Below are positions 1 to 7,046 of a stretch of DNA of 15,083 nt, in pieces. Source of the DNA: Bacteroidales bacterium (GTDB lineage Bacteria > Bacteroidota > Bacteroidia > Bacteroidales > UBA932). Numbering within the stretch: the first letter of the stretch is position 1; every line of letters starts with the position of its first letter. The notes beneath the pieces are model-generated. The model did not search any database. It was not told where the DNA came from and worked only from the letters and a program-made list of their open reading frames with translations. Location: positions 1 through 15,083 of the forward strand of contig JAKSKA010000012.1 in the NCBI GenBank assembly GCA_024401915.1. Direction: 5' to 3'. Position numbers and translations under genes: made by a program.

Positions 1-11
1 CTCTATGCTTT

Positions 12-647
12 TTACCTGTGGCTGCTGCCTGTATACTGGTTGCTCAGGACAGGAGAGGCATCAGGGACACTCCCATTCGCGGAAAAGCCGAAACTCTCGG
101 TACCTATCATAGCACCGCCGGAGCCGATCCGCCTGATGCGGACATTCCGGACAGCCGGGTCCGAAGTGCTGAACGTCAGCACGTTAGAGACATTACGGAA
201 AGAAAGGGCCCTTTCGTCTTTTCCGCAGCGGGCCACGGCATACTGGGCCCTTGCCCAGGACCCGTCTCCGCCCGAAGGGATCGTCAGCGACATTTTCCCG
301 CCAGCTTCTATGCGGCAGTCAGCGTCGCAGGGATATACGGCGTAGAAAAAGTCAGCGGCATCTCCGACGCTTGCTGTGATGCAGCCGGTGGAGACATTCA
401 CGGGAGCTACGGTGTAGCAGGTGACAAGCGACTCGGAATCCTCGACCCGTTCCTGCCAGAGGATCTTCACGGAGTCGCCTTCCGCCCAGGCGACGGAGCG
501 TCCGTCAAGCGCGGTCTTGCTGAAATCAGTGGTAAAGGTCAGTTCGCTGCGAGGTCCACCGGAGCCGCCCCTGAACGGGGTTTCCTGCTCCCCGGCACAA
601 GCGCATACAAACGCCAGAATAATTATTATATAAAGTATCTTTTTCAT
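12..647 (-). CDS. Short fimbrillin-like lipoprotein
   Basis: The protein has 211 residues if it starts at the ATG at 647. An in-frame ATG at 671 adds eight residues ahead of a clean signal peptide, so 647 is preferred. The N-terminus is a lipoprotein signal: Lys2-Lys3, a run of Ile/Leu, then Val-Cys-Ala before Cys17, the likely lipidated residue. Acidic residues follow soon after, as in surface-exported Bacteroidetes lipoproteins. Residues about 40-70 carry the pattern TALDG-x-SVAWAEGDSV, typical of the first domain of fimbrillin-family proteins (minor pilins and surface adhesins). The protein stops at 12-14 after about one domain, whereas relatives I know usually run past 300 residues. It is therefore either a one-domain form or a truncated gene. 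It is divergent from the dehydrogenase gene. The fimbrillin assignment rests on motif resemblance only; the lipoprotein call is firmer. Confidence 0.62.
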   Translation of the reverse strand: MKKILYIIIILAFVCACAGEQETPFRGGSGGPRSELTFTTDFSKTALDGRSVAWAEGDSVKILWQERVEDSESLVTCYTVAPVNVSTGCITASVGDAADFFYAVYPCDADCRIEAGGKMSLTIPSGGDGSWARAQYAVARCGKDERALSFRNVSNVLTFSTSDPAVRNVRIRRIGSGGAMIGTESFGFSANGSVPDASPVLSNQYTGSSHR

Positions 648-656
648 TATGTCGAG

Positions 657-672
657 TTTGTAAATATACAAA
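657..672. repeat. Inverted repeat TTTGTA-N4-TACAAA in divergent spacer
   Basis: Two perfect 6-bp arms (657-662 and 667-672) flank AATA, midway between the divergent starts at 647 and 719. On the minus strand its centre reads TATATTTA (668-661), a one-mismatch match to the Bacteroidetes -7 element TAnnTTTG, so it may overlap the promoter of the lipoprotein gene. It could be an operator, or chance in A/T-rich sequence. Confidence 0.3.
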
Positions 673-692
673 TTCTTTTATAGAAAATGCAT

Positions 693-700
693 TATCTTTG
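693..700 (+). promoter_or_regulatory. -7 promoter element for the dehydrogenase gene
   Basis: TATCTTTG matches the Bacteroidetes primary sigma -7 consensus TAnnTTTG exactly. Transcription would begin near 706, about 13 nt before the ATG at 719. This argues against the in-frame ATG at 698, which lies inside the element. I see no clear -33 TTG at the usual spacing. Confidence 0.6.
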
Positions 701-718
701 CAGGAAATAAGAATCAGT

Positions 719-1657
719 ATGAAGATAGTGTTCCTCGATTCCGCCACGCTCAGCGCGGCTTCACTGGCTCCGATCGAGAAGCTGGGAGATCTGGTCTGTT
801 ACTCCACTTCCTCTCCGGAAGAGGCCCTGGAGCGCGTAAAGGACGCCGATGTACTGATCGTCAACAAAATCCGCGTCAGCGGGGAGCTGATCGATGCAGC
901 GCCGCAGCTCAAGCTGATCTGCGAAGCGGCCACCGGCGTGAACAACATCGACCTCGATGCTGCCGGGCGCCGCGGCATTCCCGTCCGTAACGTCGCCGGC
1001 TACTCGACCGACAGCGTGGCGCAGCTGAGTTTCGCGATGGCCCTGTCACTGGTCTGCGACCTGCGCCGCTTCGACGGCTTCGTCAAGGACGGAAGCTACT
1101 CGCGCAGCCCCATCTTCACTGACGTGTCCAGGCCCTACCTCGAACTATGCGGCAAGACGATGGGTATCATCGGGCTTGGCACCATCGGCACAAAGGTGGC
1201 GCACATCGCGTCGGCTTTCGGAATGAGAGTGATCTATTATTCAGCTTCAGGAAAGGACCGCAGCAGCGAATATGAAAGGAAGGGGCTCGAGGAGCTTCTC
1301 GCCGGATCGGACATCGTCAGCATCCATTGCCCCCTCACGGAAAAGACGCGCGGCCTTATCGGCAGCCGCGAACTCGGAATGATGAAGCGCAGCGCAGTGA
1401 TAATCAACGCCGCAAGAGGCGGCATCATAGACGAGCAGGCGCTCTCCGACGCAGTCGGGGCGGGCACGATAGCCGGAGCCGGAGTTGACGTGTTCACCCG
1501 GGAGCCCATCCCCTCGGACAATCCCCTGCTCCACTGCGCCAGGCCGGACCACCTTGTCCTGACACCCCACGTCGCCTGGGCCAGCCGCGAAGCACAGGTC
1601 CGTCTGGTGGAAGGTATTGCGGGGAATATCAGGGAGTATCTGGAAGCGGCCCACTAA
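719..1657 (+). CDS. D-2-hydroxyacid dehydrogenase (glycerate dehydrogenase/hydroxypyruvate reductase type)
   Basis: This 312-residue cytosolic NAD(P)-dependent enzyme reduces a 2-oxoacid to its D-2-hydroxyacid. It has the usual two-domain layout: a split catalytic domain at both ends and a Rossmann domain at about 100-290. The dinucleotide loop is GLGTIG (152-157). The catalytic triad is complete: Arg233 in AARGG, Glu262 in DVFTREP, and His284 in TPHVAW. After the second strand of the Rossmann fold the usual acidic residue is replaced by Ser (VIYYSAS), followed by Lys and Arg, which hints at NADP(H) preference. The start at 719 is chosen because the promoter -7 box covers the other in-frame ATG at 698. 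Hydroxypyruvate/glyoxylate reductase is a reasonable guess, but substrate cannot be read from these motifs. No serine-pathway genes are adjacent, and it appears monocistronic. Confidence 0.9.
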   Translation: MKIVFLDSATLSAASLAPIEKLGDLVCYSTSSPEEALERVKDADVLIVNKIRVSGELIDAAPQLKLICEAATGVNNIDLDAAGRRGIPVRNVAGYSTDSVAQLSFAMALSLVCDLRRFDGFVKDGSYSRSPIFTDVSRPYLELCGKTMGIIGLGTIGTKVAHIASAFGMRVIYYSASGKDRSSEYERKGLEELLAGSDIVSIHCPLTEKTRGLIGSRELGMMKRSAVIINAARGGIIDEQALSDAVGAGTIAGAGVDVFTREPIPSDNPLLHCARPDHLVLTPHVAWASREAQVRLVEGIAGNIREYLEAAH

Positions 1658-1661
1658 ATCA

Positions 1662-1677
1662 GCATCATTTATGATAC
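1662..1677. promoter_or_regulatory. Upstream operator copy O1 of hipBA (GCATCA-N4-TGATAC)
   Basis: This imperfect palindrome differs at one position from the downstream copy at 1724-1739. It has the same 6-4-6 geometry and begins 5 bp after the dehydrogenase stop codon. The two centres are 62 bp apart, close to six helical turns, so dimers bound at both could face the same side of the DNA. I infer it is a HipB binding site. Confidence 0.5.
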
Positions 1678-1683
1678 TTTAAT

Positions 1684-1716
1684 GGGATATATTTTGTTTG
1701 TTCAAAATATTATCCC
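1684..1716. repeat. Long inverted repeat over the hipBA -33 region
   Basis: The inner arms are ATTTTG (1691-1696) and CAAAAT (1703-1708) around TTTGTT. Pairing continues outward through AT, then, after a single unpaired T at 1711, through GGGATA (1684-1689) opposite TATCCC. The left arm contains the -33 TTG. It may be a second class of operator or a weak terminator for the dehydrogenase transcript, though a U-run after the stem is lacking. Confidence 0.45.
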
Positions 1717-1724
1717 TACTTTTG
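1694..1724 (+). promoter_or_regulatory. hipBA promoter (-33 TTG, -7 TACTTTTG)
   Basis: TACTTTTG at 1717-1724 fits TAnnTTTG exactly, and TTG at 1694-1696 lies 20 bp upstream of it, close to the Bacteroidetes consensus spacing. Transcription would start near 1731, inside the downstream palindrome and about 12 nt before the hipB ATG at 1744. Confidence 0.7.
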
Positions 1725-1739
1725 TATCATATTTGATAC
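1724..1739. promoter_or_regulatory. Downstream operator copy O2 of hipBA (GTATCA-N4-TGATAC)
   Basis: This is a perfect 6-bp inverted repeat around TATT. It overlaps the last base of the -7 box and the expected transcription start, so a bound repressor would block initiation. Together with the near-identical copy at 1662-1677 it suggests autorepression by the HTH protein encoded next, as is established for HipB in E. coli. Confidence 0.6.
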
Positions 1740-1743
1740 TAAA

Positions 1744-2088
1744 ATGAAGACGACACTGGACAGATACACCATCTATGGTTTCAGCGACGAGGCAATAGTC
1801 ACGGAGATATGCCGCAAGGTGAAGGCCCTGAGACGCAGTTGCTGCGTCTCCCAGCAGGAGTTTGCCGAGCGCAGCGGTGTCTCCATCGCTTCAGTGAAAA
1901 GAATCGAGGCCGGGACCATCTCCGACCTGAACATCGGCACGCTCATCAAGATTATGCGCGCCTGCGGCGTGCTGGAGGGGTTTGCCGACCTGGTGCCCGA
2001 TGTACCGGAGTCACCGTTCCTTACCGACAGCAAGTCCGGAGCGAAACGGAAAAACTGCAAGTCCAACTATAAATCCGCCTCTGTATGA
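1744..2088 (+). CDS. hipB: HipB-like XRE-family antitoxin and autorepressor
   Basis: This protein of 114 residues has a Cro/C1-type helix-turn-helix at about 22-75: VKALRRSCCVSQQEFAERSG, then VSIASVKRIEAG, then a third helix around LIKIMRACG. The Lys/Arg-rich tail (about 98-110) is probably flexible. In the HipBA family the antitoxin binds the HipA kinase and represses the shared promoter. The gene overlaps hipA by four bases (ATGA at 2085-2088), implying coupled translation. The promoter carries a pair of matching palindromes, consistent with autoregulation. Assignment rests on the HTH signature plus position directly before hipA. Neutralisation of HipA is inferred. Confidence 0.88.
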   Translation: MKTTLDRYTIYGFSDEAIVTEICRKVKALRRSCCVSQQEFAERSGVSIASVKRIEAGTISDLNIGTLIKIMRACGVLEGFADLVPDVPESPFLTDSKSGAKRKNCKSNYKSASV

Positions 2089-3338
2089 CAAAGAATCCGA
2101 TAGCAGTGGATGTGATGCTCTGGGGAACCTGTATAGGCAGGCTCACCTGGGATGCCGGCAGGCTCCTTTCGGTCTTCCAGTTCAGCGAGGAGTACACCTC
2201 TCTGCCATATGATATCTGTCCGTCCACCCACCGGAAAGGACGGACGATGCCCACAGCCTTCTACGGCAAGGCCGGCGACCTGTACCAGGGACTTCCCGAG
2301 TTCATCGCAGACTCCCTTCCCGACAAGTGGGGATCCACCCTCTTCGACAAGTGGATGACCGACAACAAGGTCAGCCTGAAGGACTCCACTCCCCTGCTCA
2401 AACTCTCATACATCGGCAAGAGAGCGATGGGAGCACTGGAATTTGTGCCGGAATGCGGCGAGGATGACGACAAGGAATCCCTGGATATAGCGTCCCTTGC
2501 AAACCTCGCGTCGGAGGTATATCAGGACCGTTTCAGGGCCGCGCTCTCCGCAGAGGAGAGCATCACGATGAAAAAGCTCATATACCTCGGCACATCGGCG
2601 GGCGGCAAGCGTCCTAAGGCCGTCGTGGCCTACAATCCCCATACCGGTATCTTCCGCTCCGGCCAGGTCGATCTTCCCGAAGGGTTCGAGCATTACATCA
2701 TAAAGTTCAAGGAGGACCCGCAGTCTCCCACTTCGGAGATAGAGATGATATGGCACGAGATGGCAAAGGAGGCGGGAATCAATATGATGCCGTGTTTCCT
2801 GAAGGAGATAGACGGCAGGAGCCACTTCATCACGGAGCGGTTCGACCGCGTGGGAGGCGAGAAGGTGTTCACCCAAACCCTTGCGGCCATTATGCCCGGT
2901 GCCGACGACTATATGAAGATCGGATGGCTCACCAATACCCTGAACCTCCCGCAGGAAGACAGGGACCAGCTTTTCATCCGTATGGTGTTCAACTTCGCGG
3001 CGGGAGTATCCGACGACCACAACAAGAATTTCTCGTTCACGATGGACAGGCAGGGACATTGGCGCCTGTCCCCTGCCTATGACGTGATGTTCACCGCGAA
3101 CATCTGGGAGGACCGCTCAGCCTACATCCATTCGCTCGGAGTGATGGGGAAGAAATCTTCAGTATCCATAGCCGATTGTATGGAGTTCGCCGAGAACTTC
3201 GTCGATAATCCCAAAGAGAAGATCGAGAGGGTTCTGGCCGCCGTCGACAGGTTTGGCCAGTGGTGCGACAACTACCGCATCGATCCTGACGTCAGGGAGA
3301 AGATACAGTCGTCCCTGAATTTCGTTAGGCCAAGGTAG
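2085..3338 (+). CDS. hipA: HipA-family Ser/Thr kinase toxin
   Basis: This single-chain HipA of 417 residues is close in length to E. coli HipA (440). The N-terminal subdomain spans about 5-115 (DVMLWGTCIGRL, then PEFIADSLPDKWG). The kinase part spans about 155-390. Asp310 in SDDHNKN fits the catalytic base, with Asn315 five residues on, and Asp333 in SPAYDV fits the metal-binding Asp. The 23-residue gap between Asp310 and Asp333 equals that between E. coli D309 and D332. The Ser-loop reads GTSAGGKRPK (169-178), with Ser171 at the position where E. coli HipA is autophosphorylated. HYIIKFK supplies a candidate ATP-binding Lys. No catalytic residue appears lost, so it should be active. Known HipA proteins phosphorylate tRNA synthetases or other targets; the target here is unknown. 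The gene overlaps hipB and ends 4 bp from a convergent peptidase gene. Confidence 0.9.
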   Translation: MTKNPIAVDVMLWGTCIGRLTWDAGRLLSVFQFSEEYTSLPYDICPSTHRKGRTMPTAFYGKAGDLYQGLPEFIADSLPDKWGSTLFDKWMTDNKVSLKDSTPLLKLSYIGKRAMGALEFVPECGEDDDKESLDIASLANLASEVYQDRFRAALSAEESITMKKLIYLGTSAGGKRPKAVVAYNPHTGIFRSGQVDLPEGFEHYIIKFKEDPQSPTSEIEMIWHEMAKEAGINMMPCFLKEIDGRSHFITERFDRVGGEKVFTQTLAAIMPGADDYMKIGWLTNTLNLPQEDRDQLFIRMVFNFAAGVSDDHNKNFSFTMDRQGHWRLSPAYDVMFTANIWEDRSAYIHSLGVMGKKSSVSIADCMEFAENFVDNPKEKIERVLAAVDRFGQWCDNYRIDPDVREKIQSSLNFVRPR

Positions 3339-3342
3339 AGTA

Positions 3343-4692
3343 TCAATCCCAATACTGATAGAACTTGGCAATGGATTCCATTCCGCCGAAGAGCTGCTTG
3401 AGAAGGTAGCTCTCGTTGGGCGAATGGATTGTGTCGCGCTCCAGGCCGAAGCCCATAAGGAGTGGATCTATGCCGAGTATTTTCTGGACTTCTGCGAGAA
3501 CGGCGATGCTGCCGCCGCCGCGTGAGGGCACAGGCTCGATGCCGTACACTTCCGAGATGGCGCGTGACGCCGCCTTGTAGGCGGAAGAGCTGATCGGAAT
3601 GAGGAAGCCGTCGCCGCCTTCGCAAGGAGTGACTTCAACCTTGACGCACCGGGGTGCGATGGCCTTGAAATGTCTGGCGAACAGCCTGGTGATTTCCGCG
3701 CTCTTCTGATTCGGGTCAAGTCGTATCGATATCTTCGCGTGTGCCTCGGAAGGCAGCACGGTCTTTGCTCCAGCCCCAGTGTAACCGCCCCAGATGCCGC
3801 AGACATCCAGACAGGGACGTATCCCCGTCCGCTCGAGAGGAGTATAGCCCTTCTCCCCTCTCAGTTCACGCACACCGAGGAAATCCTTGTACTCCTTGAG
3901 GTCGAACGGAGCCTTCGCAAGAAGCCTCCTGTCGGAACGCGACAGTTCGACGACCTTGTCATAGAAGCCGGGAACGGTCACGCGTCCATCCGCATCGATG
4001 AGCGTGGATATCATCTCGCAAAGGACCTGGATGGGATTTGCCACCGCACCGCCATAATGGCCGCTGTGGAGGTCCTTGTCCGGCCCGGTCACCTTCACCT
4101 CGAGATAGCTAAGGCCCCTCATACCGCAGTTGATGCTGGGAACCTTCTCGCTGATCATCGTCGTGTCCGAAACAAGGCAGATATCCGCCTTCAGGCGCTT
4201 TTTGTTGCGCTTTATCCAGGCCGGAAGAGAAGGGCTGCCTATCTCTTCCTCCCCTTCGAAAAGGAACTTCACGTTATGGCGGAGCTGCCCGCTGCGGAGC
4301 ATATACTCGAAAGCCTTGATGTGCATAAACAGCTGTCCCTTGTCGTCATTAGCCCCGCGGCACCAGATTGCATCGTCGTGGATGACAGGCTCGAAAGGGT
4401 CGGTGTCCCATTTCTCAAGCGGTTCGGCAGGCTGGACGTCATAATGGCCATAGACCAATACCGTGGGCGCCTTGGGATCATACTCGTAATGCGCGAACAC
4501 AACGGGATTGCCATCGGTCTCGCAGACTCCGGCCTCCCGGGCCCCGGCCTGCTCGAGCAGGTCGGCAATGGCCTCGGCACAAAGGTACATATCCTCCTTA
4601 TGCTCGGGTTTCGCGCTGATGGAAGGTATTCTCAAAATGGAGAAGAGTTCCTCGAAGAAACGCTCCTTGTTATCCTCAATGTATTGTTTCAT
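3343..4692 (-). CDS. M20-family metallodipeptidase
   Basis: This is a 449-residue di-zinc peptidase of the carnosinase/DUG1-like M20 branch. Metal and catalytic residues are complete: His83 with Asp85 in GHYDVQP, bridging Asp116 in NDDKG, general base Glu149 and ligand Glu150 in EGEEEIGS, Asp176 in SDTTM, and His423 in IHSPNES. DLHSGHYGG marks the lid/dimerisation domain inserted at about 200-330. No signal peptide is present, so it should act in the cytosol, hydrolysing dipeptides or very short peptides. Its ATG overlaps the stop of the upstream S9 peptidase by four bases (4689-4692), so the two are translationally coupled. An exported exopeptidase would then release short peptides for this enzyme to finish after uptake. 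The stop lies 4 bp from the hipA stop on the other strand. Exact substrate preference is not visible. Confidence 0.92.
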   Translation of the reverse strand: MKQYIEDNKERFFEELFSILRIPSISAKPEHKEDMYLCAEAIADLLEQAGAREAGVCETDGNPVVFAHYEYDPKAPTVLVYGHYDVQPAEPLEKWDTDPFEPVIHDDAIWCRGANDDKGQLFMHIKAFEYMLRSGQLRHNVKFLFEGEEEIGSPSLPAWIKRNKKRLKADICLVSDTTMISEKVPSINCGMRGLSYLEVKVTGPDKDLHSGHYGGAVANPIQVLCEMISTLIDADGRVTVPGFYDKVVELSRSDRRLLAKAPFDLKEYKDFLGVRELRGEKGYTPLERTGIRPCLDVCGIWGGYTGAGAKTVLPSEAHAKISIRLDPNQKSAEITRLFARHFKAIAPRCVKVEVTPCEGGDGFLIPISSSAYKAASRAISEVYGIEPVPSRGGGSIAVLAEVQKILGIDPLLMGFGLERDTIHSPNESYLLKQLFGGMESIAKFYQYWD

Positions 4693-6533
4693 AGCCCATT
4701 AACAAAATAGTCAGTAATTTTCTCATATAGGTGGACCCTGGCTGCGCCCCTCATATTATGCCGGCTCGCCGGGTAAGGGAAATACTCGAGCCGGACGCCT
4801 TCGTTCACACACTTGAGCACGAAGTTCAGCGCGTGCTGGGGAAGCACCGTATCATCCATAACGCCCTGGCATATAAGAAGTTTCCCTTTCAGTTCAGAAG
4901 TCTTCCCGAGCAGGGACGTGGACTCGAAGCCCTCAGGATTCGTGTCGGGACGGTCCATATAGCGTTCGCCATACATAACCTCATACCATTTCCAGTCGAT
5001 GACAGGACCGCCTGCCACCCCGACCTTGAAGAAGGAAGGCCTGCGCGTCATCATCGTAATGGTCATAAAACCGCCGTAGCTCCATCCGTGTATGCCTATC
5101 CTGCCGCGGTCTATCCAGGGCTCGCGCTCCAGAAGTGCGTCGATGCCGGCGAACTGGTCATCGGACTCAACCCGGCCGCAGCGTCTGTTTATCGCTTTCT
5201 CGAAAGCCGCTCCGCGGTTGGCCGTTCCCCTGTTGTCCTGGACATAAACGGCAAATCCGCGCTGCGCCATTGCAATCTCCCATTTGGTCGCGCCGCCAAG
5301 CCATTTTTCCTTGACCAGCTGCGAATGCGGACCGCCATATACATAAACGAGCAGCGGGTATTTCCGGGAAGGGTCGAAATTTGCCGGGCGGATGAAACGA
5401 TAGTAATTGTCCGTTTCGCCATCGGCCGCCTTGACGGTCCCGAACTCGATTTCGCCGCACAATATGCCGTCCATAGGGTCACCCGGATTGGAGAGCAGTG
5501 TCTCTACCACCTCTCCCTCATTGTCGCGCACGACCGTGGCGCCTGCATTGTCGAAGCCCGTCCAGCAGTCCTGGAAGCGGCTTCCGGGCAGCGCCGTGAT
5601 TTCGTGGACACCGGGCTCCTCCGTCAGGCGGACAGGATAATAGAGCACGCGCCGCCTGGACGAATTCTTTCCGGCAGGAAGGTGAAGCCGGTAGAGGTTC
5701 TTCTCGACCGGTGTGGGCGCAGCCGCCGTATAATAGACGTAATCGTCATCGTGGCTCACGTATTCCACGTCAACAGAAAGTCTCGTCAGACGGGAAATCC
5801 CGCCATCGGTGTCGCAAAGATAAAGGTTCTTCCAGCCGTCGCGGTTGTCGGTGGAGTAGATGAAACGTCCGTCGGAGAGGAAATGGAGCGGCGCGTAGGG
5901 TTCCACCCAGGCGTCGTTCTCTTCCGTAAGCAGAGTCTTGACGAAAGAGCCGTCGGCAGCGCTATAGCAGTTGAGCACGGAATGGTGCTGCTCGCGGTCC
6001 AGCACGTTGACGTAAAGGTGACGCGAATCGGGGCTCCAGGTCACGCCGGTGAGATAGCGCTCGTCGCTGAACTCTGAAGGGATGATGCGCGCGAGGATGT
6101 GCCCTGCCATATCGCAGATGCAGAGCTGGAGCTTCTCCGAGGCCATTCCGGCCATAGGATAGCGGATCACGCTGGCGCCGCCGGTGCGGGATGATATGTC
6201 AAGCAGCGGGAAGGTTCCGACCGCGCTCTCGTCCTTTCTGTACACGGCGAGCAGCTTACCGTCAGGTGACGGGACCACCCAGTCCTTCAGGCCGAACTCG
6301 TTGCGCGATACCGTCTCTCCGTAAACGACACCCTCCCTCTCCGGGACGGGAAGCGACCACCGGGGCTTCTCAGCCTTCTTCGCCGCATCCATTTTCAGCG
6401 GCGCATACTTTTTCGACATACAGTCCTCTACGCTCAACACCGCGCCATCACTTGCAGCACGGCGGAGCAGGACTTCCGCGGAAACGGCCGGAGACAATGC
6501 GGCCAGGGCGGCAAGCAGAACCAATCGCCTCAT
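4689..6533 (-). CDS. Periplasmic S9 peptidase resembling prolyl tripeptidyl peptidase, shortened propeller
   Basis: The protein has 614 residues. A signal peptide (1-19, ending AVSA) predicts export. The C-terminal alpha/beta-hydrolase carries Ser485 in GWSYGG, Asp560 in VMDDTV and His592 in SRHN. The spacings of 75 and 32 residues match S603-D678-H710 of Porphyromonas gingivalis PtpA as I recall it. Glu518 (IDWKWYE) and Glu79 (RNEFGL) fit PtpA E636 and E205, which bind the substrate N-terminus. The DPP-IV double-Glu pattern is absent, so tripeptidyl release after Pro is favoured over dipeptidyl. The oddity is length: about 126 residues between the signal peptide and Glu79 are missing relative to PtpA, so the beta-propeller should lack its first blades. 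Downstream of Glu79 it is nearly colinear. It starts 2 bp after the upstream gene and overlaps the M20 gene. The family call is firm; substrate class is inferred. Confidence 0.88.
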   Translation of the reverse strand: MRRLVLLAALAALSPAVSAEVLLRRAASDGAVLSVEDCMSKKYAPLKMDAAKKAEKPRWSLPVPEREGVVYGETVSRNEFGLKDWVVPSPDGKLLAVYRKDESAVGTFPLLDISSRTGGASVIRYPMAGMASEKLQLCICDMAGHILARIIPSEFSDERYLTGVTWSPDSRHLYVNVLDREQHHSVLNCYSAADGSFVKTLLTEENDAWVEPYAPLHFLSDGRFIYSTDNRDGWKNLYLCDTDGGISRLTRLSVDVEYVSHDDDYVYYTAAAPTPVEKNLYRLHLPAGKNSSRRRVLYYPVRLTEEPGVHEITALPGSRFQDCWTGFDNAGATVVRDNEGEVVETLLSNPGDPMDGILCGEIEFGTVKAADGETDNYYRFIRPANFDPSRKYPLLVYVYGGPHSQLVKEKWLGGATKWEIAMAQRGFAVYVQDNRGTANRGAAFEKAINRRCGRVESDDQFAGIDALLEREPWIDRGRIGIHGWSYGGFMTITMMTRRPSFFKVGVAGGPVIDWKWYEVMYGERYMDRPDTNPEGFESTSLLGKTSELKGKLLICQGVMDDTVLPQHALNFVLKCVNEGVRLEYFPYPASRHNMRGAARVHLYEKITDYFVNGL

Positions 6534-6535
6534 AA

Positions 6536-6964
6536 TCAGCCCTCCACAGGGACTGCAATGTACGGAGGCTCGTTGTCCAGCTTGGATTCCTCTACGGACA
6601 CGATATCGTCAACAATGTATTTCTGCATACCGCGCCAGGGCAGCCAGCCGCGATACTCCTTATAGTGGAGCTCCACGTTCTTTCCGCTGCAGCGCATCAG
6701 TTTCTCGGCGATTTCCTTGTCGGCGACGGAGAAGTCGAACTCGTTGGACTGGATGTTGCCGCCACCCTTGGCGCCCTTGAAACCGGTCTGGATAATCCGT
6801 CCTTCATAGGTCTTCCATACCCATCCCTTATATACGATCTGGTTGAGTTCCCCGGCTTTCACGCCTTCTCCGAAAACGAAGCAGAACTTGAAATAGATGA
6901 AGATAGCTGCCGAGAGGATGATGATCGCTGTCAGCCAGCCGATGATTTTTCCTTTTATACCCAT
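6536..6964 (-). CDS. Small single-pass membrane protein of a Bacteroidetes-type family
   Basis: The protein has 142 residues from the ATG at 6964. An in-frame TTG at 6985 lies at the predicted transcription start and is rejected. One hydrophobic helix spans about residues 7-31, preceded by basic residues, so the remaining ~110 residues probably face the periplasm. That part is rich in Tyr, Trp and Gly, with patterns KTYEGRIIQTGF, GGNIQSNEFDFSV and ELHYKEYRGWLPWRG. From memory it resembles a conserved Bacteroidetes hypothetical family, some members of which are labelled 6-phosphogluconate dehydrogenase. Nothing here supports that label, since it is far too short and has no dinucleotide fold. 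It is first in the operon with the S9 and M20 peptidases (2-bp gap to the S9 gene). Function unknown. Confidence 0.75.
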   Translation of the reverse strand: MGIKGKIIGWLTAIIILSAAIFIYFKFCFVFGEGVKAGELNQIVYKGWVWKTYEGRIIQTGFKGAKGGGNIQSNEFDFSVADKEIAEKLMRCSGKNVELHYKEYRGWLPWRGMQKYIVDDIVSVEESKLDNEPPYIAVPVEG

Positions 6965-6993
6965 AGTAGAAACAGAGTTGGTCAAAGTAAATG

Positions 6994-7001
6994 CAAATAT
7001 A
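6994..7001 (-). promoter_or_regulatory. -7 element of the peptidase operon
   Basis: Read on the minus strand, 7001-6994 is TATATTTG, an exact TAnnTTTG match. Transcription should start near 6987, giving a leader of roughly 23 nt before the ATG at 6964. No good -33 TTG is visible at the usual spacing. Confidence 0.55.
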
Positions 7002-7046
7002 ACATATATTTCATATCATCCCCCATTTTCACAGTAACGCCGGGAC

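Noticed and set aside
6965..6985. TTG start for the small membrane protein
   Set aside because: It falls at the predicted transcription start, and the ATG at 6964 gives a normal basic N-terminus before the membrane helix.
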